From Rhodospirillales bacterium (GTDB taxonomy: Bacteria > Pseudomonadota > Alphaproteobacteria > UBA8366 > JADFVY01): 16,561 nucleotides of DNA. The notes under the pieces were generated by a model, which was given only the letters and a program-made list of their open reading frames with translations, did no database searches and was not told the DNA's origin. The translations under genes and the position numbers were made by a program. Location of the stretch: positions 1-16,561 of the forward strand of contig JAHELM010000006.1 of the NCBI GenBank assembly GCA_024644185.1. The letters are read 5' to 3'. Shown one piece after another: positions 8,688 through 16,095 of this stretch. Each line of letters starts with the position of its first letter. Within the stretch, counting starts at the first letter, position 1.

Positions 8688-10121
8688 ATGAGCGATCTGA
8701 GCAGGACCGACGAGTTGTTCTTCACCCGCGCCGGGATGGACCGCGACCGGGTCGGCAAGACCGTGGCGGAAGCCCTGGCGGGAGCCGACGATGGCGAGCT
8801 GTTCCTTGAATACAGCCAGTCCGAAGGGGTTTCCTTCGACGACGGACGGATTCGCACCGCCAGCTTCGACACCTCCCAGGGCTTCGGGCTGCGGGCGGTC
8901 TCGGGCGAGGCCGTGGGCTATGCCCATGCCAGCGAGCTGAGCGAGGAGGCGATCGCCCGCGCCGGCGAAACCGTGAAGACGGTGCGCAACGGCCGCGGCG
9001 GCACCATGGCCGAGGCACCCGCCGGCACCAACCGAAGCCTGTATGGCAGCGACAATCCGCTGGGCGATGTGAGCTTCGAGGACAAGGTGCGGCTGCTGTC
9101 GGAAATCGACGCCTATGCGCGCGGCAGGGATCCGCGCGTGCGCCAGGTTTCCGCCTCGATTTCCGGCGAATGGCAGGCGGTGCAGATTCTGCGCGCCGAC
9201 GGGTATCGCGTCGCCGATATCCGCCCGCTGGTGCGGGTGAACGTGTCGGTGGTGGTGGGCCAGGGCGACCGCATGGAAAGCGGCAGCCACGGAGCCGGCG
9301 GCCGCGTCAGCTATGCCGCGTTCCTGGAGCCCGACGCCTGGCGCGGGCAGGTCGACGAGGCGCTGCGCCAGGCCCTCGTCAACCTGGATTCGGTGCCCGC
9401 GCCGGCCGGCGAGATGCAGGTCGTGCTGGGCCCCGGCTGGCCGGGAATCCTGCTGCACGAGGCCATCGGCCACGGGCTGGAAGGCGATTTCAATCGCAAG
9501 AAGACATCGGCTTTTTCCGGCCTGCTGGGGCAGCGCGTGGCCGCGCCGGGCGTCACCGTGGTCGATGACGGCACGCTGGCCGATCGCCGGGGATCGCTGT
9601 CGATCGACGACGAGGGCACGCCGACCGGCTGCACGACGCTGATCGAGGACGGCATCCTGGTCGGCTACATGCAGGACCGGCAGAATGCCCGGCTGATGGG
9701 CATGAAGCCGACGGGCAACGGTCGCCGCCAGTCTCATGCCCACGCGCCGATGCCGCGCATGACCAACACGATGATGCTGGGCGGCACCCGCGATCCGGGG
9801 GAAATTCTCGCCTCGGTCGGCAAGGGCCTCTACGCGGTGAATTTCGGCGGCGGCCAGGTCGACATCACCAGCGGCAAGTTCGTGTTTTCCTGCACCGAGG
9901 CCTATCTGATCGAGAACGGCCGCATCGGCGCCCCCGTGAAGGGCGCGACGCTGATCGGCAACGGCCCGGACGCGCTGACCCGCGTCAGCATGATCGGCAA
10001 CGACATGGTCATGGACCCCGGCGTCGGCACCTGCGGCAAGTCCGGCCAGGGCGTGCCGGTGGGTGTCGGTCAGCCGACGATCCGGCTGGACGGGTTGACC
10101 GTCGGCGGCACGGCTGCCTGA
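8688..10121 (+). CDS. tldD: Metalloprotease TldD
   Basis: This 477-residue protein is TldD, the catalytic partner of PmbA (TldE) in a heterodimeric zinc protease that degrades unfolded peptides; in enterobacteria it matures microcin B17 and degrades the CcdA antitoxin. The zinc motif is H257-EAIG-H262 (LLHEAIGHGLEGDF, an HExxxH site), and the third ligand is expected to be Cys449 in GTCGKSGQGVPVGVGQPT near the C-terminus. Both are intact, so this is the active TldD type and not the TldE type. The ATG at 8688 (MSDLSRTDELFF) has GAGAGG about 6 nt upstream; an ORF from 8556 would overlap DUF3422. No pmbA is in the window. It is divergent from DUF3422, and its promoter is not obvious. Confidence 0.97.
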   Translation: MSDLSRTDELFFTRAGMDRDRVGKTVAEALAGADDGELFLEYSQSEGVSFDDGRIRTASFDTSQGFGLRAVSGEAVGYAHASELSEEAIARAGETVKTVRNGRGGTMAEAPAGTNRSLYGSDNPLGDVSFEDKVRLLSEIDAYARGRDPRVRQVSASISGEWQAVQILRADGYRVADIRPLVRVNVSVVVGQGDRMESGSHGAGGRVSYAAFLEPDAWRGQVDEALRQALVNLDSVPAPAGEMQVVLGPGWPGILLHEAIGHGLEGDFNRKKTSAFSGLLGQRVAAPGVTVVDDGTLADRRGSLSIDDEGTPTGCTTLIEDGILVGYMQDRQNARLMGMKPTGNGRRQSHAHAPMPRMTNTMMLGGTRDPGEILASVGKGLYAVNFGGGQVDITSGKFVFSCTEAYLIENGRIGAPVKGATLIGNGPDALTRVSMIGNDMVMDPGVGTCGKSGQGVPVGVGQPTIRLDGLTVGGTAA

Positions 10122-10148
10122 GACATCGCAGCCCCACGGTGGTATGAT
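10120..10148 (+). promoter_or_regulatory. Candidate promoter of the exported protein / retropepsin pair
   Basis: GAGACA (10120-10125) is 17 nt from TATGAT (10143-10148). The -10 matches five of six positions and is preceded by TGG, an extended -10 element. The -35 overlaps the tldD stop codon. It predicts a leader of about 40 nt and suggests the next two genes are transcribed apart from tldD. Confidence 0.4.
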
Positions 10149-10194
10149 GACGCCGGCGCGCAATGGTCGCGTCAAGCCATCGAGGGGGGATTGC

Positions 10195-10656
10195 ATGCGT
10201 ATCGGATCTCTCGCATTCGCCGCCGCGCTGGTGGTATCGGCGGCGCCGGCGCTGGCCGGCTGGCAATACGACGAGGGGGGCGCCGCCGCCGACGGCAGTG
10301 CCTTCGTAGCCGCCCGCGTGAACGATGCCGGACACTCGTCCCTGGCCGTGATCTGCGCCAAGGAGACACTTTATGTGTCGGTCGAACTGGAGGGGTTCGC
10401 CAGCCTGGACGAATTCGACAACATTCAGTACAGCTTCGATCGGGAGAAGGCGATTTCCGATACCTGGAACGTCGCCTACCTGACTCTGCTGGAAATCGCC
10501 GAGCCCGGCAGCCAGCAGGGGTCGGTCCATGATTTTGCCCGAAAACTGGCGCAATATTCCACGCTGACCGCCAGCGCCCCTGGCACCAAACCGGCAACCT
10601 TCAGCCTGAAGGGTTCCAGCGGGCCGATTCACAAGGTGCTGGCGGCATGCGAATAA
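10195..10656 (+). CDS. Small exported protein of unknown function
   Basis: I do not recognise a named family. The 153-residue product has a clear Sec signal peptide (MRIGSLAFAAALVVSAAPALA, cleaved before GWQYDE), so the mature form is periplasmic. The mature part has two cysteines far apart (VICAKE and the C-terminal AACE) that may form a disulfide. Its pattern of W...C...FD...W...F...G...C loosely recalls small periplasmic beta-rich proteins such as the VasI-like group, but this is only an impression. The ATG at 10195 is preceded by GAGGGGGG with suitable spacing. It is followed after 16 nt by the retropepsin-like protease gene, so the two are probably co-transcribed. Confidence 0.85.
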   Translation: MRIGSLAFAAALVVSAAPALAGWQYDEGGAAADGSAFVAARVNDAGHSSLAVICAKETLYVSVELEGFASLDEFDNIQYSFDREKAISDTWNVAYLTLLEIAEPGSQQGSVHDFARKLAQYSTLTASAPGTKPATFSLKGSSGPIHKVLAACE

Positions 10657-10672
10657 ACCCCGCCCTCGCCGC

Positions 10673-11365
10673 ATGATCCGGATCTTCGTTTTCGTCGGTC
10701 TGGCGGCGGGGCTGACCGGGCTGGTGCTGTGGCTGAGCGCGCGCAACGGCAGTGCGCTCGATTCGCGCGACGCCGCGATCGACCTGACGCGCTACGGCGC
10801 GCTGCTGGTTCTGGCGGCCAGCGGTGCGCTGCTGGGCGGCCGGGCGCTGAATCTCGGCAAGGCGGCGCGGGACGCGGCGATCTGGGCGGCCATCGTCGCC
10901 GGGCTGGTGGCGCTTTACGGATTCCGCGCCGAGTTCGCGCTGGTCGGCGACCGCATCCTGGCCGAGCTCGACCCGCACGCGCCGCGTGCCGGCGAGGCCG
11001 GGACGATGGAAGTGCGGCGCGGCATGGACGGACATTTCCACGTCGACATCGAAATCAACGGCCAACCGGTCCGGTTCCTGGTCGACACCGGGGCCAGCGA
11101 CATCGTGCTCAGCCCGGGCGACGCCCGCCGGCTGGGCTTCGACACCGCCGCCCTTTCCTTCAACCGGCGCTACGAAACCGCCAACGGTGCCGGCTGGGGC
11201 GCGACGGTGACCCTGGATGCGGTCAAGCTCGGGGATTTCCGGCTTGGCCCCCTTGCCGCCACGGTCAACGGCGCGGCGATGGACCAGTCGCTGCTGGGCA
11301 TGTCCTTTCTCGACCTGCTGTCCGGATACGACTTTTCCGGCGACACGCTGGTCCTGCGGCCCTGA
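10673..11365 (+). CDS. Membrane-anchored retropepsin-like aspartic protease (TIGR02281 type)
   Basis: This 230-residue protein has three hydrophobic helices (about residues 3-21, 41-57 and 66-84) followed by a soluble domain with the single-copy aspartic protease motif FLVDTGASDIVLS, where Asp138 is the expected catalytic residue. A second conserved region, GMSFLDLLSGYDF, lies near the C-terminus, as in the clan AA family known as TIGR02281. One active-site triad per chain implies a homodimer, as in retropepsins. The protease domain is probably periplasmic. The ATG at 10673 lies 16 nt after the previous gene without a strong ribosome binding site, consistent with coupling. It converges on gshA, with only 9 nt between the stop codons. 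The substrate is unknown. Confidence 0.93.
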   Translation: MIRIFVFVGLAAGLTGLVLWLSARNGSALDSRDAAIDLTRYGALLVLAASGALLGGRALNLGKAARDAAIWAAIVAGLVALYGFRAEFALVGDRILAELDPHAPRAGEAGTMEVRRGMDGHFHVDIEINGQPVRFLVDTGASDIVLSPGDARRLGFDTAALSFNRRYETANGAGWGATVTLDAVKLGDFRLGPLAATVNGAAMDQSLLGMSFLDLLSGYDFSGDTLVLRP

Positions 11366-11374
11366 CCGTCGCCG

Positions 11375-12742
11375 TCAGTAGGCATATTCCTCGAAGATCG
11401 GATCGACGCTGCGGTTCCAGCGGTTCTCGTAGGCGTCGAGCAGTTCCTCGGCCGGGGTGATCCCGCTCTCGGCGATCTCGTGCAGCGCATTCAGGAAATG
11501 CGATTCGTCCTCGCCGAAATGATCCAGCATGGCGCGCGCCTTCAACCCGTCGCGGGCGATGGCCATCACGTCCTTCGCCAGGTCCTGCACCGTGCCATTG
11601 CGGAAGCGCGTCTTCAGCGCGGTGCGCGGGACATCGGCGCGCAGCGCCTCGCGCTCCTCCATCGACCAGTCGCGGCACAGCGTCCAGGCGGCATCCAGCG
11701 CCGCGTCGTCATATAACAGCCCGGTCCACAGCGCCGGCAGCGCGCAGAGCCGGCGCCACGGCCCGCCATCGGCGCCACGCATTTCCAGATAGCGCTTCAG
11801 CCGCACCTCGGGGAAGGCGGTGGTCATGTGGTCGGACCAGTCGCCGATGCCGGGGGCCTGCCCCTCGAAGCCTTCCAGCCGCCCGGCCATGAAGTCGCGG
11901 AACGACTTGCCGGCGACGTCGTTGTACGCGCCGTCGCGGTAGACGAAATACATCGGCACGTCGAGCAGGTAATCGACCCAGCGCTCAAAGCCGAACCCGT
12001 CGTCGAAAACGAAGGGCAGCATGCCGCAGCGGTCGGGGTCGGTGTCGGTCCAGATCTGGCTGCGATAGCTCAGATAGCCGTTCGGCTTGCCCTCGGTGAA
12101 GGGCGAATTGGCGAACAGCGCCGTGGCCACCGGCTGCAGCGCCAGCGCCACGCGGAACTTCTTCACCATGTCGGCTTCCGACGCATAGTCGAGATTGACC
12201 TGCACCGTGCAGGTGCGGGTCATCATGTCGATACCCAGATTGCCGCGCAGCGGCATGTAGCGCCGCATGATCTTGTAGCGTCCCTTGGGCATCCACGAAA
12301 TGTCGGCGCGGGTGGCCTTGGGATGGAAGCCCAGCCCGATCATGCCGGCGCCGATCTCGCCGCAAACCGCCTTCACCTCGCGCAGATGCTCCTGCACCTC
12401 GCCGCAGGTCTGGTGGATGGTTTTCAGCGGCGCGCCAGACAGCTCGAACTGGCCGCCCGGCTCCAGGGTGATGGTGCAGCCGTCGGCCATGCGCAGCGCG
12501 ATGACCTTGCCGCCCTCCGAGACCGGCTCCCAGCCGAAGCGCCGCAGGCCATGCAGCAGCACCTCGATGCCCGGACTGCCGTCATAGGCCAGTGGCCGAT
12601 GGCTCTTCAGGTCGTAGCCGAACTTCTCATGCTCGGTACCGATGCGCCAGGCGTCGCGGGGCTTGTTTCCCTGCTCGAAATATTCGACGAGCTGACGCTT
12701 GTCGGTGACCGGCGTGCCGCCGGCGCTCGAAGGTGCTGACAT
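11375..12742 (-). CDS. gshA: Glutamate-cysteine ligase, plant/alphaproteobacterial type
   Basis: This 455-residue cytosolic enzyme joins glutamate to cysteine with ATP, the first and limiting step of glutathione synthesis. It belongs to the plant-like class found in alphaproteobacteria. Visible marks are [12 protein letters not shown] (residues 32-43), [12 protein letters not shown] (92-103), [22 protein letters not shown] and [12 protein letters not shown], which line the active site in this class. The ATG at 12742 follows rsmE by 45 nt with GAGG about 10 nt upstream, and the N-terminal linker (SAPSSAGGT) is short. No fusion to glutathione synthetase is present, and gshB is not in the window. 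It forms a likely rsmE-gshA operon and converges on the retropepsin gene. Length is as expected. Confidence 0.97.
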   Translation of the reverse strand: MSAPSSAGGTPVTDKRQLVEYFEQGNKPRDAWRIGTEHEKFGYDLKSHRPLAYDGSPGIEVLLHGLRRFGWEPVSEGGKVIALRMADGCTITLEPGGQFELSGAPLKTIHQTCGEVQEHLREVKAVCGEIGAGMIGLGFHPKATRADISWMPKGRYKIMRRYMPLRGNLGIDMMTRTCTVQVNLDYASEADMVKKFRVALALQPVATALFANSPFTEGKPNGYLSYRSQIWTDTDPDRCGMLPFVFDDGFGFERWVDYLLDVPMYFVYRDGAYNDVAGKSFRDFMAGRLEGFEGQAPGIGDWSDHMTTAFPEVRLKRYLEMRGADGGPWRRLCALPALWTGLLYDDAALDAAWTLCRDWSMEEREALRADVPRTALKTRFRNGTVQDLAKDVMAIARDGLKARAMLDHFGEDESHFLNALHEIAESGITPAEELLDAYENRWNRSVDPIFEEYAY

Positions 12743-12787
12743 TGGCGCTTGGCCTCGTCTTTCTGAACTGTGGATAGGATCGGGACG

Positions 12788-13546
12788 TCACGCCCGGCGT
12801 GGCGGTCGTTGCCGCCAATCGCCGAGATTTGCCTGCCAGCAGGCCAGGGCCGCCAGGGCCGCGGTATCCGCCCGCAGAACCCGGGGACCCAGGCTGACGG
12901 CGGTAACAAAAGGCAGTTTCCGCATTGCGTCAAGCTCTGTCTCGGCGAAGCCGCCTTCCGGCCCGGTGAGGACCGCCCAGGCCCCGCCAGGGTCCGAATC
13001 GCCTAGAATTTCCTGGATCGGCGCGGCCTCGCCAGCCTCGGCGCAAAGCAGCAACCGGCGACCCGCCGGCCACTGGTCAAGAAGATGTGATAGCGATACC
13101 GGTTCGTCCACCCTCGGGACGGTCAATCTTTCACATTGTTCCGCCGCCTCGATCGCATTCGCCCGCAGCCGTTCGCGGCGGACCCGTTCGACCGCGGTGT
13201 GCCTGGTGATGACCGGCAGCAGGGCACCGGCGCCAAGCTCGACCGCCTTCTGGATCATGAAGTCCAGCGGCGTCTTTTTTACCGGCGCGAAAACCAGCCA
13301 GAGATCGGTTTCGGCGGCCTGTTCGCGCAGGCGGGTCTCGACCCTCAGCACGGCGCGCGACTTGCCCAGTCCGCCGACGCCGGCCCGCCATTCGCCGTCG
13401 CGCCCATTGAACAAGGCCACCGCCGCGCCGGGCCCCAGCCGAAGCACATGCGCCAGGTAATGCGCCTGTTCGCGCGGCAGGGCCAGCTCGGCGCCCGCCG
13501 CCAGATCCGCCTCGACGAAGAGGCGCGCCCGAATCCGTTCGTCCAT
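12788..13546 (-). CDS. rsmE: 16S rRNA m3U1498 methyltransferase RsmE
   Basis: This 252-residue enzyme methylates N3 of U1498 in 16S rRNA using S-adenosylmethionine. It has the RsmE layout: an N-terminal PUA-like domain (about residues 1-70, with HYLAHVLRLGPG) and a SPOUT methyltransferase domain. Family motifs are KKTPLDFMIQKAVELG (90-105), EQCERLTVPR (136-145), LTGPEGGF (193-200) and LGPRVLRADTAAL (219-231), the last two forming the knotted cofactor pocket. The ATG at 13546 has GGAAAG upstream. It is divergent from ubiA with 62 nt between them and precedes gshA on the same strand. I recall similar ubiA, rsmE and gshA neighbourhoods in other alphaproteobacteria, so the grouping looks ancestral and not acquired. 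Confidence 0.97.
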   Translation of the reverse strand: MDERIRARLFVEADLAAGAELALPREQAHYLAHVLRLGPGAAVALFNGRDGEWRAGVGGLGKSRAVLRVETRLREQAAETDLWLVFAPVKKTPLDFMIQKAVELGAGALLPVITRHTAVERVRRERLRANAIEAAEQCERLTVPRVDEPVSLSHLLDQWPAGRRLLLCAEAGEAAPIQEILGDSDPGGAWAVLTGPEGGFAETELDAMRKLPFVTAVSLGPRVLRADTAALAALACWQANLGDWRQRPPRRA

Positions 13547-13608
13547 GAACCGTCTTTCCGAAACTGTGGCCGCTTGTCGGCCGGCCCCGCAACGGGCAAG
13601 ATTAGAGC

Positions 13609-14553
13609 ATGTCCCGCACGAGACAAACTGGAACCGACGCCTCCGACATCCCGGCCGGAAGCTGGGTGGATCGATTCGCGCCGGCCTGGTCTCGGCCCTG
13701 GGCCCGGCTGGCCCGGCTGGACCGGCCGATCGGCACCTGGCTGCTGCTGCTGCCGGGATGGTGGAGCCTGGCGATGGCGCCCGCCGCCGCCGGCACCGGG
13801 CACGCGACCTGGCCAGACCCCTGGCTGTTCGTGCTGTTCGGCATCGGCGCCGTGGTCATGCGCGGGGCCGGCTGTACCTGGAACGACATCACCGACCGCG
13901 ATTTCGATGCCCGGGTGGCCCGCACCGCCAGCCGCCCGATTCCCAGCGGCGCCGTCGGGTTGCGCGGGGCGCTGGCCTTCCTGGCGCTGCAACTGGCCGT
14001 GGGTCTTGCCATCCTGCTGAGCTTCAACCGATTCGCCGTCCTGGTCGGCGCGGCCTCGCTGCTGCTGGTATTTCCCTATCCCTTCATGAAGCGCATTACC
14101 TGGTGGCCGCAGGCATGGCTGGGCCTGACCTTCAACTGGGGCGCGCTGCTCGGCTGGGCGGCGGCATCCGGCGTACTGACCATGCCGGCCCTGCTGATCT
14201 ACGCCGCCGGCCTGTTCTGGACGCTGGGCTACGACACGATCTATGCGCATCAGGACAAGGAGGACGACGCCCTGATCGGCGTAAAATCCTCGGCCCGCAG
14301 GCTGGGCGCCGCCACCCGGCCCTGGCTGTTCGGATTCTACGGCCTCGCCGTCCTGCTGCTGGCGGCGTCCGGCTGGGTGGCGGGGCTGGCCTGGCCGTGG
14401 TGGCTGGGCCTGGCCGCCGCGGCCGCGCAGCTCGCCTGGCAGGCGGCGGCGGTCGACATCGATTCGCCCCGCGACTGCCTCGCCAAGTTCAAGTCCAACA
14501 AGTGGTTCGGGCTGATCCTGCTGGCCGCGATCGTCGCGGCGGGACGGTTCTAG
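13609..14553 (+). CDS. ubiA: 4-hydroxybenzoate polyprenyltransferase
   Basis: This 314-residue polytopic membrane enzyme attaches the polyprenyl tail to 4-hydroxybenzoate in ubiquinone synthesis. Both magnesium-diphosphate motifs are intact: N92-D-I-T-D96-RDF-D100 followed by ARTASRPIPSG, and YD209-TIYAHQD216-KED219-D220. The phrase LDRPIGTWLLLLPGWW (residues 37-52) is typical of UbiA and separates it from heme O synthase. Eight to nine helices are visible. The ATG at 13609 has only a weak ribosome binding site (AGAG very close upstream). It is divergent from rsmE and converges on the DUF302 gene, with which it shares its stop-codon bases. The start of ubiD, another gene of the same pathway, lies about 1.6 kb downstream. 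Confidence 0.97.
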   Translation: MSRTRQTGTDASDIPAGSWVDRFAPAWSRPWARLARLDRPIGTWLLLLPGWWSLAMAPAAAGTGHATWPDPWLFVLFGIGAVVMRGAGCTWNDITDRDFDARVARTASRPIPSGAVGLRGALAFLALQLAVGLAILLSFNRFAVLVGAASLLLVFPYPFMKRITWWPQAWLGLTFNWGALLGWAAASGVLTMPALLIYAAGLFWTLGYDTIYAHQDKEDDALIGVKSSARRLGAATRPWLFGFYGLAVLLLAASGWVAGLAWPWWLGLAAAAAQLAWQAAAVDIDSPRDCLAKFKSNKWFGLILLAAIVAAGRF

Positions 14554-14936
14554 AGCTTCTCGATTACCCGGCGCAGCATCTCGCGCACGGTTCCGGCCAC
14601 TTCGCCCAGCGCCGGATTTTCAATCGCCGCCATCGAGGCAACCGGATCGACCGCCGAGACTTCCACCTTGCCGTCGGCGCCCTGCTGCACGAGGACGTTG
14701 CAGGGCAGCATGGTGCCGATCTTGTCCTCGGCCTGCAGCGCCTTGTAGGCGAAATTCGGATTGCAGGCGCCGAGGATGGTGTAGGGACGGAAATCGACGT
14801 CCAGCTTCTTCTTCAGCGTCGCCTTCACGTCGATCGTGGTCAGCACGCCGAAACCCTCGGCCTGCAGCGCGGCGGTGACGTCGGCGATGGCCTGGTCGAA
14901 GGGACGCTCGATCTTCTTGCTGAAATGATAGGTCAT
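14550..14936 (-). CDS. DUF302 domain protein
   Basis: This 128-residue protein is a single DUF302 domain. Visible family features are GFGVLTTIDVKATLKKKL (residues 28-45), YTILGACNP (52-60) and GTMLPCNVLV (74-83). There is no signal peptide or membrane helix, so it is probably cytosolic. The biochemical role of DUF302 is not settled. The two cysteines (Cys58 and Cys79) lie in conserved motifs. The ATG at 14936 has GAGG 7 nt upstream. It converges on ubiA, and the two TAG stops overlap in one CTAG at 14550-14553. Its upstream region (14937-15061) holds the GGAAA-CAA-TTTCC inverted repeat and a CtrA-like site, but I see no strong promoter. Confidence 0.93.
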   Translation of the reverse strand: MTYHFSKKIERPFDQAIADVTAALQAEGFGVLTTIDVKATLKKKLDVDFRPYTILGACNPNFAYKALQAEDKIGTMLPCNVLVQQGADGKVEVSAVDPVASMAAIENPALGEVAGTVREMLRRVIEKL

Positions 14937-15023
14937 GATGCCGCCTCAATTGCCTGCTTGTTTGCTCTGCGTCGGATATGGGGCGCCGCGACGGTCTGTC
15001 ACCCCATCCGGCAGGGAAAAGTT

Positions 15024-15036
15024 GGAAACAATTTCC
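15024..15036. promoter_or_regulatory. Short inverted repeat upstream of DUF302 and DUF2914 genes
   Basis: GGAAA-CAA-TTTCC is a perfect 5-3-5 inverted repeat, followed by TTCCC-N6-GGGAA at 15033-15048. Both lie in the 198-bp gap between divergent genes. They may be operator sites; function is unknown. Confidence 0.25.
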
Positions 15037-15061
15037 CCGGCGCGGGAACGGAACCGACGCA

Positions 15062-15076
15062 TTAAGGATTGGTTAA
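15062..15076. promoter_or_regulatory. CtrA-like binding site TTAA-N7-TTAA
   Basis: TTAA (15062-15065), seven bases, then TTAA (15073-15076) matches the full consensus for the alphaproteobacterial response regulator CtrA. On the minus strand it reads TTAACCAATCCTTAA, which also fits the common TTAACCA half-site. AT-rich pairs with this spacing are rare in such GC-rich DNA. It is 58 nt upstream of the DUF2914 start and about 126 nt from the DUF302 start. Binding is inferred. Confidence 0.4.
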
Positions 15077-15100
15077 GCCTAAGCAGCGTACCAATAGCGT

Positions 15101-15117
15101 CCTGAGTTTATCTCAGG
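15101..15117 (+). promoter_or_regulatory. Small hairpin just before the DUF2914 ribosome binding site
   Basis: CCTGAG-TTTAT-CTCAGG forms a perfect 6-bp stem with a 5-nt loop, ending 4 nt before AAGGAG. It may shape or protect the leader RNA, or be an operator. It has no T-run, so it is not a terminator. Confidence 0.3.
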
Positions 15118-15134
15118 CTACAAGGAGCCATCGG

Positions 15135-15515
15135 ATGAAGTATATTCTCGGATTTTTCGCCGTCCTGGCGGTGATCCTGCCGCTGCAGGCGCGGGCCGCC
15201 GACCCGAGCGTGGGTCGCGCGCAGTTCACCACCGCCATCCTGGACCGCGAGCCGGTCGACGCCGTCACCGCGCTCGACGCCGGCACCTCGCGCATCCTGT
15301 TCTTCACCGAATTGCTGGGCATGGACGGCAAGACGGTCACCCATCGCTGGAAGCACGGCGCCGATGTCATCGCCGAGATCACGTTCAATGTACGGGGTCC
15401 GCGCTGGCGGGTCCATTCGAGCAAGGAATTGCTGCCCGAATGGACCGGCGAATTCTCGGTCGAAGTGGTCGACGATACCGGCACCGTTTACGGCACCTAT
15501 ACGCTGACCCGCTGA
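15135..15515 (+). CDS. Exported DUF2914 domain protein
   Basis: This 126-residue protein has a signal peptide (KYILGFFAVLAVILPLQARA, residues 2-21, cleaved before ADPS) and a DUF2914 domain. Family features are RAQFTTAILDREPVDAV (residues 28-44), FFTEL, HRWKHGADVIAEITFNV (70-86), RGPRWRVHSSKEL (87-99) and the C-terminal EWTGEFSVEVVDDTG. No cysteine is present in the mature form. It is probably periplasmic, and the function of DUF2914 is unknown. The ATG at 15135 has AAGGAG about 8 nt upstream. A longer TTG-start version from 15069 was rejected because it has no such site and buries the signal peptide. A strong hairpin follows the stop codon. Confidence 0.9.
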   Translation: MKYILGFFAVLAVILPLQARAADPSVGRAQFTTAILDREPVDAVTALDAGTSRILFFTELLGMDGKTVTHRWKHGADVIAEITFNVRGPRWRVHSSKELLPEWTGEFSVEVVDDTGTVYGTYTLTR

Positions 15516-15524
15516 TATCCGCGG

Positions 15525-15549
15525 CGGCCGGGCGGCAAGCGCCCGGCCG
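15525..15549. terminator. Strong hairpin between convergent genes, likely terminator
   Basis: A perfect 10-bp GC-rich stem (CGGCCGGGCG paired with CGCCCGGCCG) with a GCAAG loop starts 9 nt after the DUF2914 stop. No T-run follows on either strand, so intrinsic termination would be weak; it may act with Rho or protect the 3' end. It could serve both DUF2914 and, from the other side, the DUF4170 gene. Confidence 0.5.
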
Positions 15550-15650
15550 GCCGATTCAAACCGCCGGCTTTCGCACGGGATAGCCGAACGGCACCGCATC
15601 GGCGGCGATCCGTTCGGTATGGGCGGCCCGCCGGTCAGTCACGGCTCCCC

Positions 15651-16025
15651 TCATACATGATCGATGCGATAGCGGACATGGGCGTCGTCGATATGCGCCC
15701 AGGACAGCCGGGCCCATTCGGCCTGCGCCTCCTGCTGGCTGCGGAACGGGCCGTGACGCTGCTCGGCGCCGCCGTCGGCGATGGTCTCGAATCCGGTATC
15801 GGCGTATTCGCCGCCGACCACCCACCAGGCGCGGGCATCCTCGGTTTCGATGGTATAGCGCATATGGGCGTCGTCGATATGTTCCCAGGACAGCCGCGCC
15901 CATTCCGTCCGCGCCGCCTCGTAGACGTCGTACGGACCGTGCCGCTCGGGCGCGCCGCCCCCGACTATCGTCGTGAAATCCGTATCGGCGTATTCGCCGC
16001 CGACCACCCAGTACCGCTTGGCCAT
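15651..16025 (-). CDS. Protein of two tandem DUF4170 domains
   Basis: This 124-residue protein consists of two copies of the DUF4170 domain, a small alphaproteobacterial domain usually found alone in proteins of about 75 residues. Copy 1 (residues 6-60) and copy 2 (68-122) both run from WVVGGEYADT through RHGP and EWARLSW to HIDDAH.RY.I. They agree at about 37 of 55 aligned residues. There is no signal peptide or membrane helix, so it is probably cytosolic. The function of DUF4170 is unknown. The ATG at 16025 has GGAG 8 nt upstream. It is divergent from ubiD, and a 16-bp palindrome lies just upstream. Other frames through this region repeat the pattern but lack family motifs. Confidence 0.88.
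   Translation of the reverse strand: MAKRYWVVGGEYADTDFTTIVGGGAPERHGPYDVYEAARTEWARLSWEHIDDAHMRYTIETEDARAWWVVGGEYADTGFETIADGGAEQRHGPFRSQQEAQAEWARLSWAHIDDAHVRYRIDHV
15660..16010 (-). repeat. Coding tandem duplication, 186-bp period, 2 copies
   Basis: The two copies span 15846-16010 and 15660-15824. A block of 29 bases (15982-16010 and 15796-15824) is identical, and an 18-base block plus a 13-base block recur in the second half of each copy. The central part has diverged. The period is 62 codons. Confidence 0.9.
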
Positions 16026-16042
16026 TCCCGTCTCCGGCTTCG

Positions 16043-16058
16043 TTCAGGGCGCCCTGAA
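16043..16058. promoter_or_regulatory. 16-bp perfect palindrome between DUF4170 and ubiD
   Basis: TTCAGGGCGCCCTGAA is fully self-complementary and lies 17 nt upstream of the DUF4170 start codon, beside its ribosome binding site. It may be an operator for a dimeric regulator or a leader hairpin. A loose further CAGGGC occurs at 16064-16069. Confidence 0.4.
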
Positions 16059-16095
16059 TACCACAGGGCTTGCGGCCAATGAAGAGCGCCCGGAC

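Noticed and set aside
8451..10361. A 636-codon minus-strand frame opposite tldD
   Set aside because: It covers the tldD frame with its intact zinc motif, and the translation is Ala/His/Gly-rich without motifs.
11828..12739. A 303-codon plus-strand frame opposite gshA
   Set aside because: gshA has all its class motifs on the minus strand; the opposite frame has none.
13547..13608. Promoters in the 62-bp gap between rsmE and ubiA
   Set aside because: The best plus-strand match (TTGTCG with CAAGAT) agrees at too few positions to list, and nothing convincing is seen for rsmE.
15556..15903. A 115-codon minus-strand frame with its own internal repeats
   Set aside because: Its repeats only mirror the DNA duplication of the DUF4170 gene in another frame; the in-frame version matches a known family.
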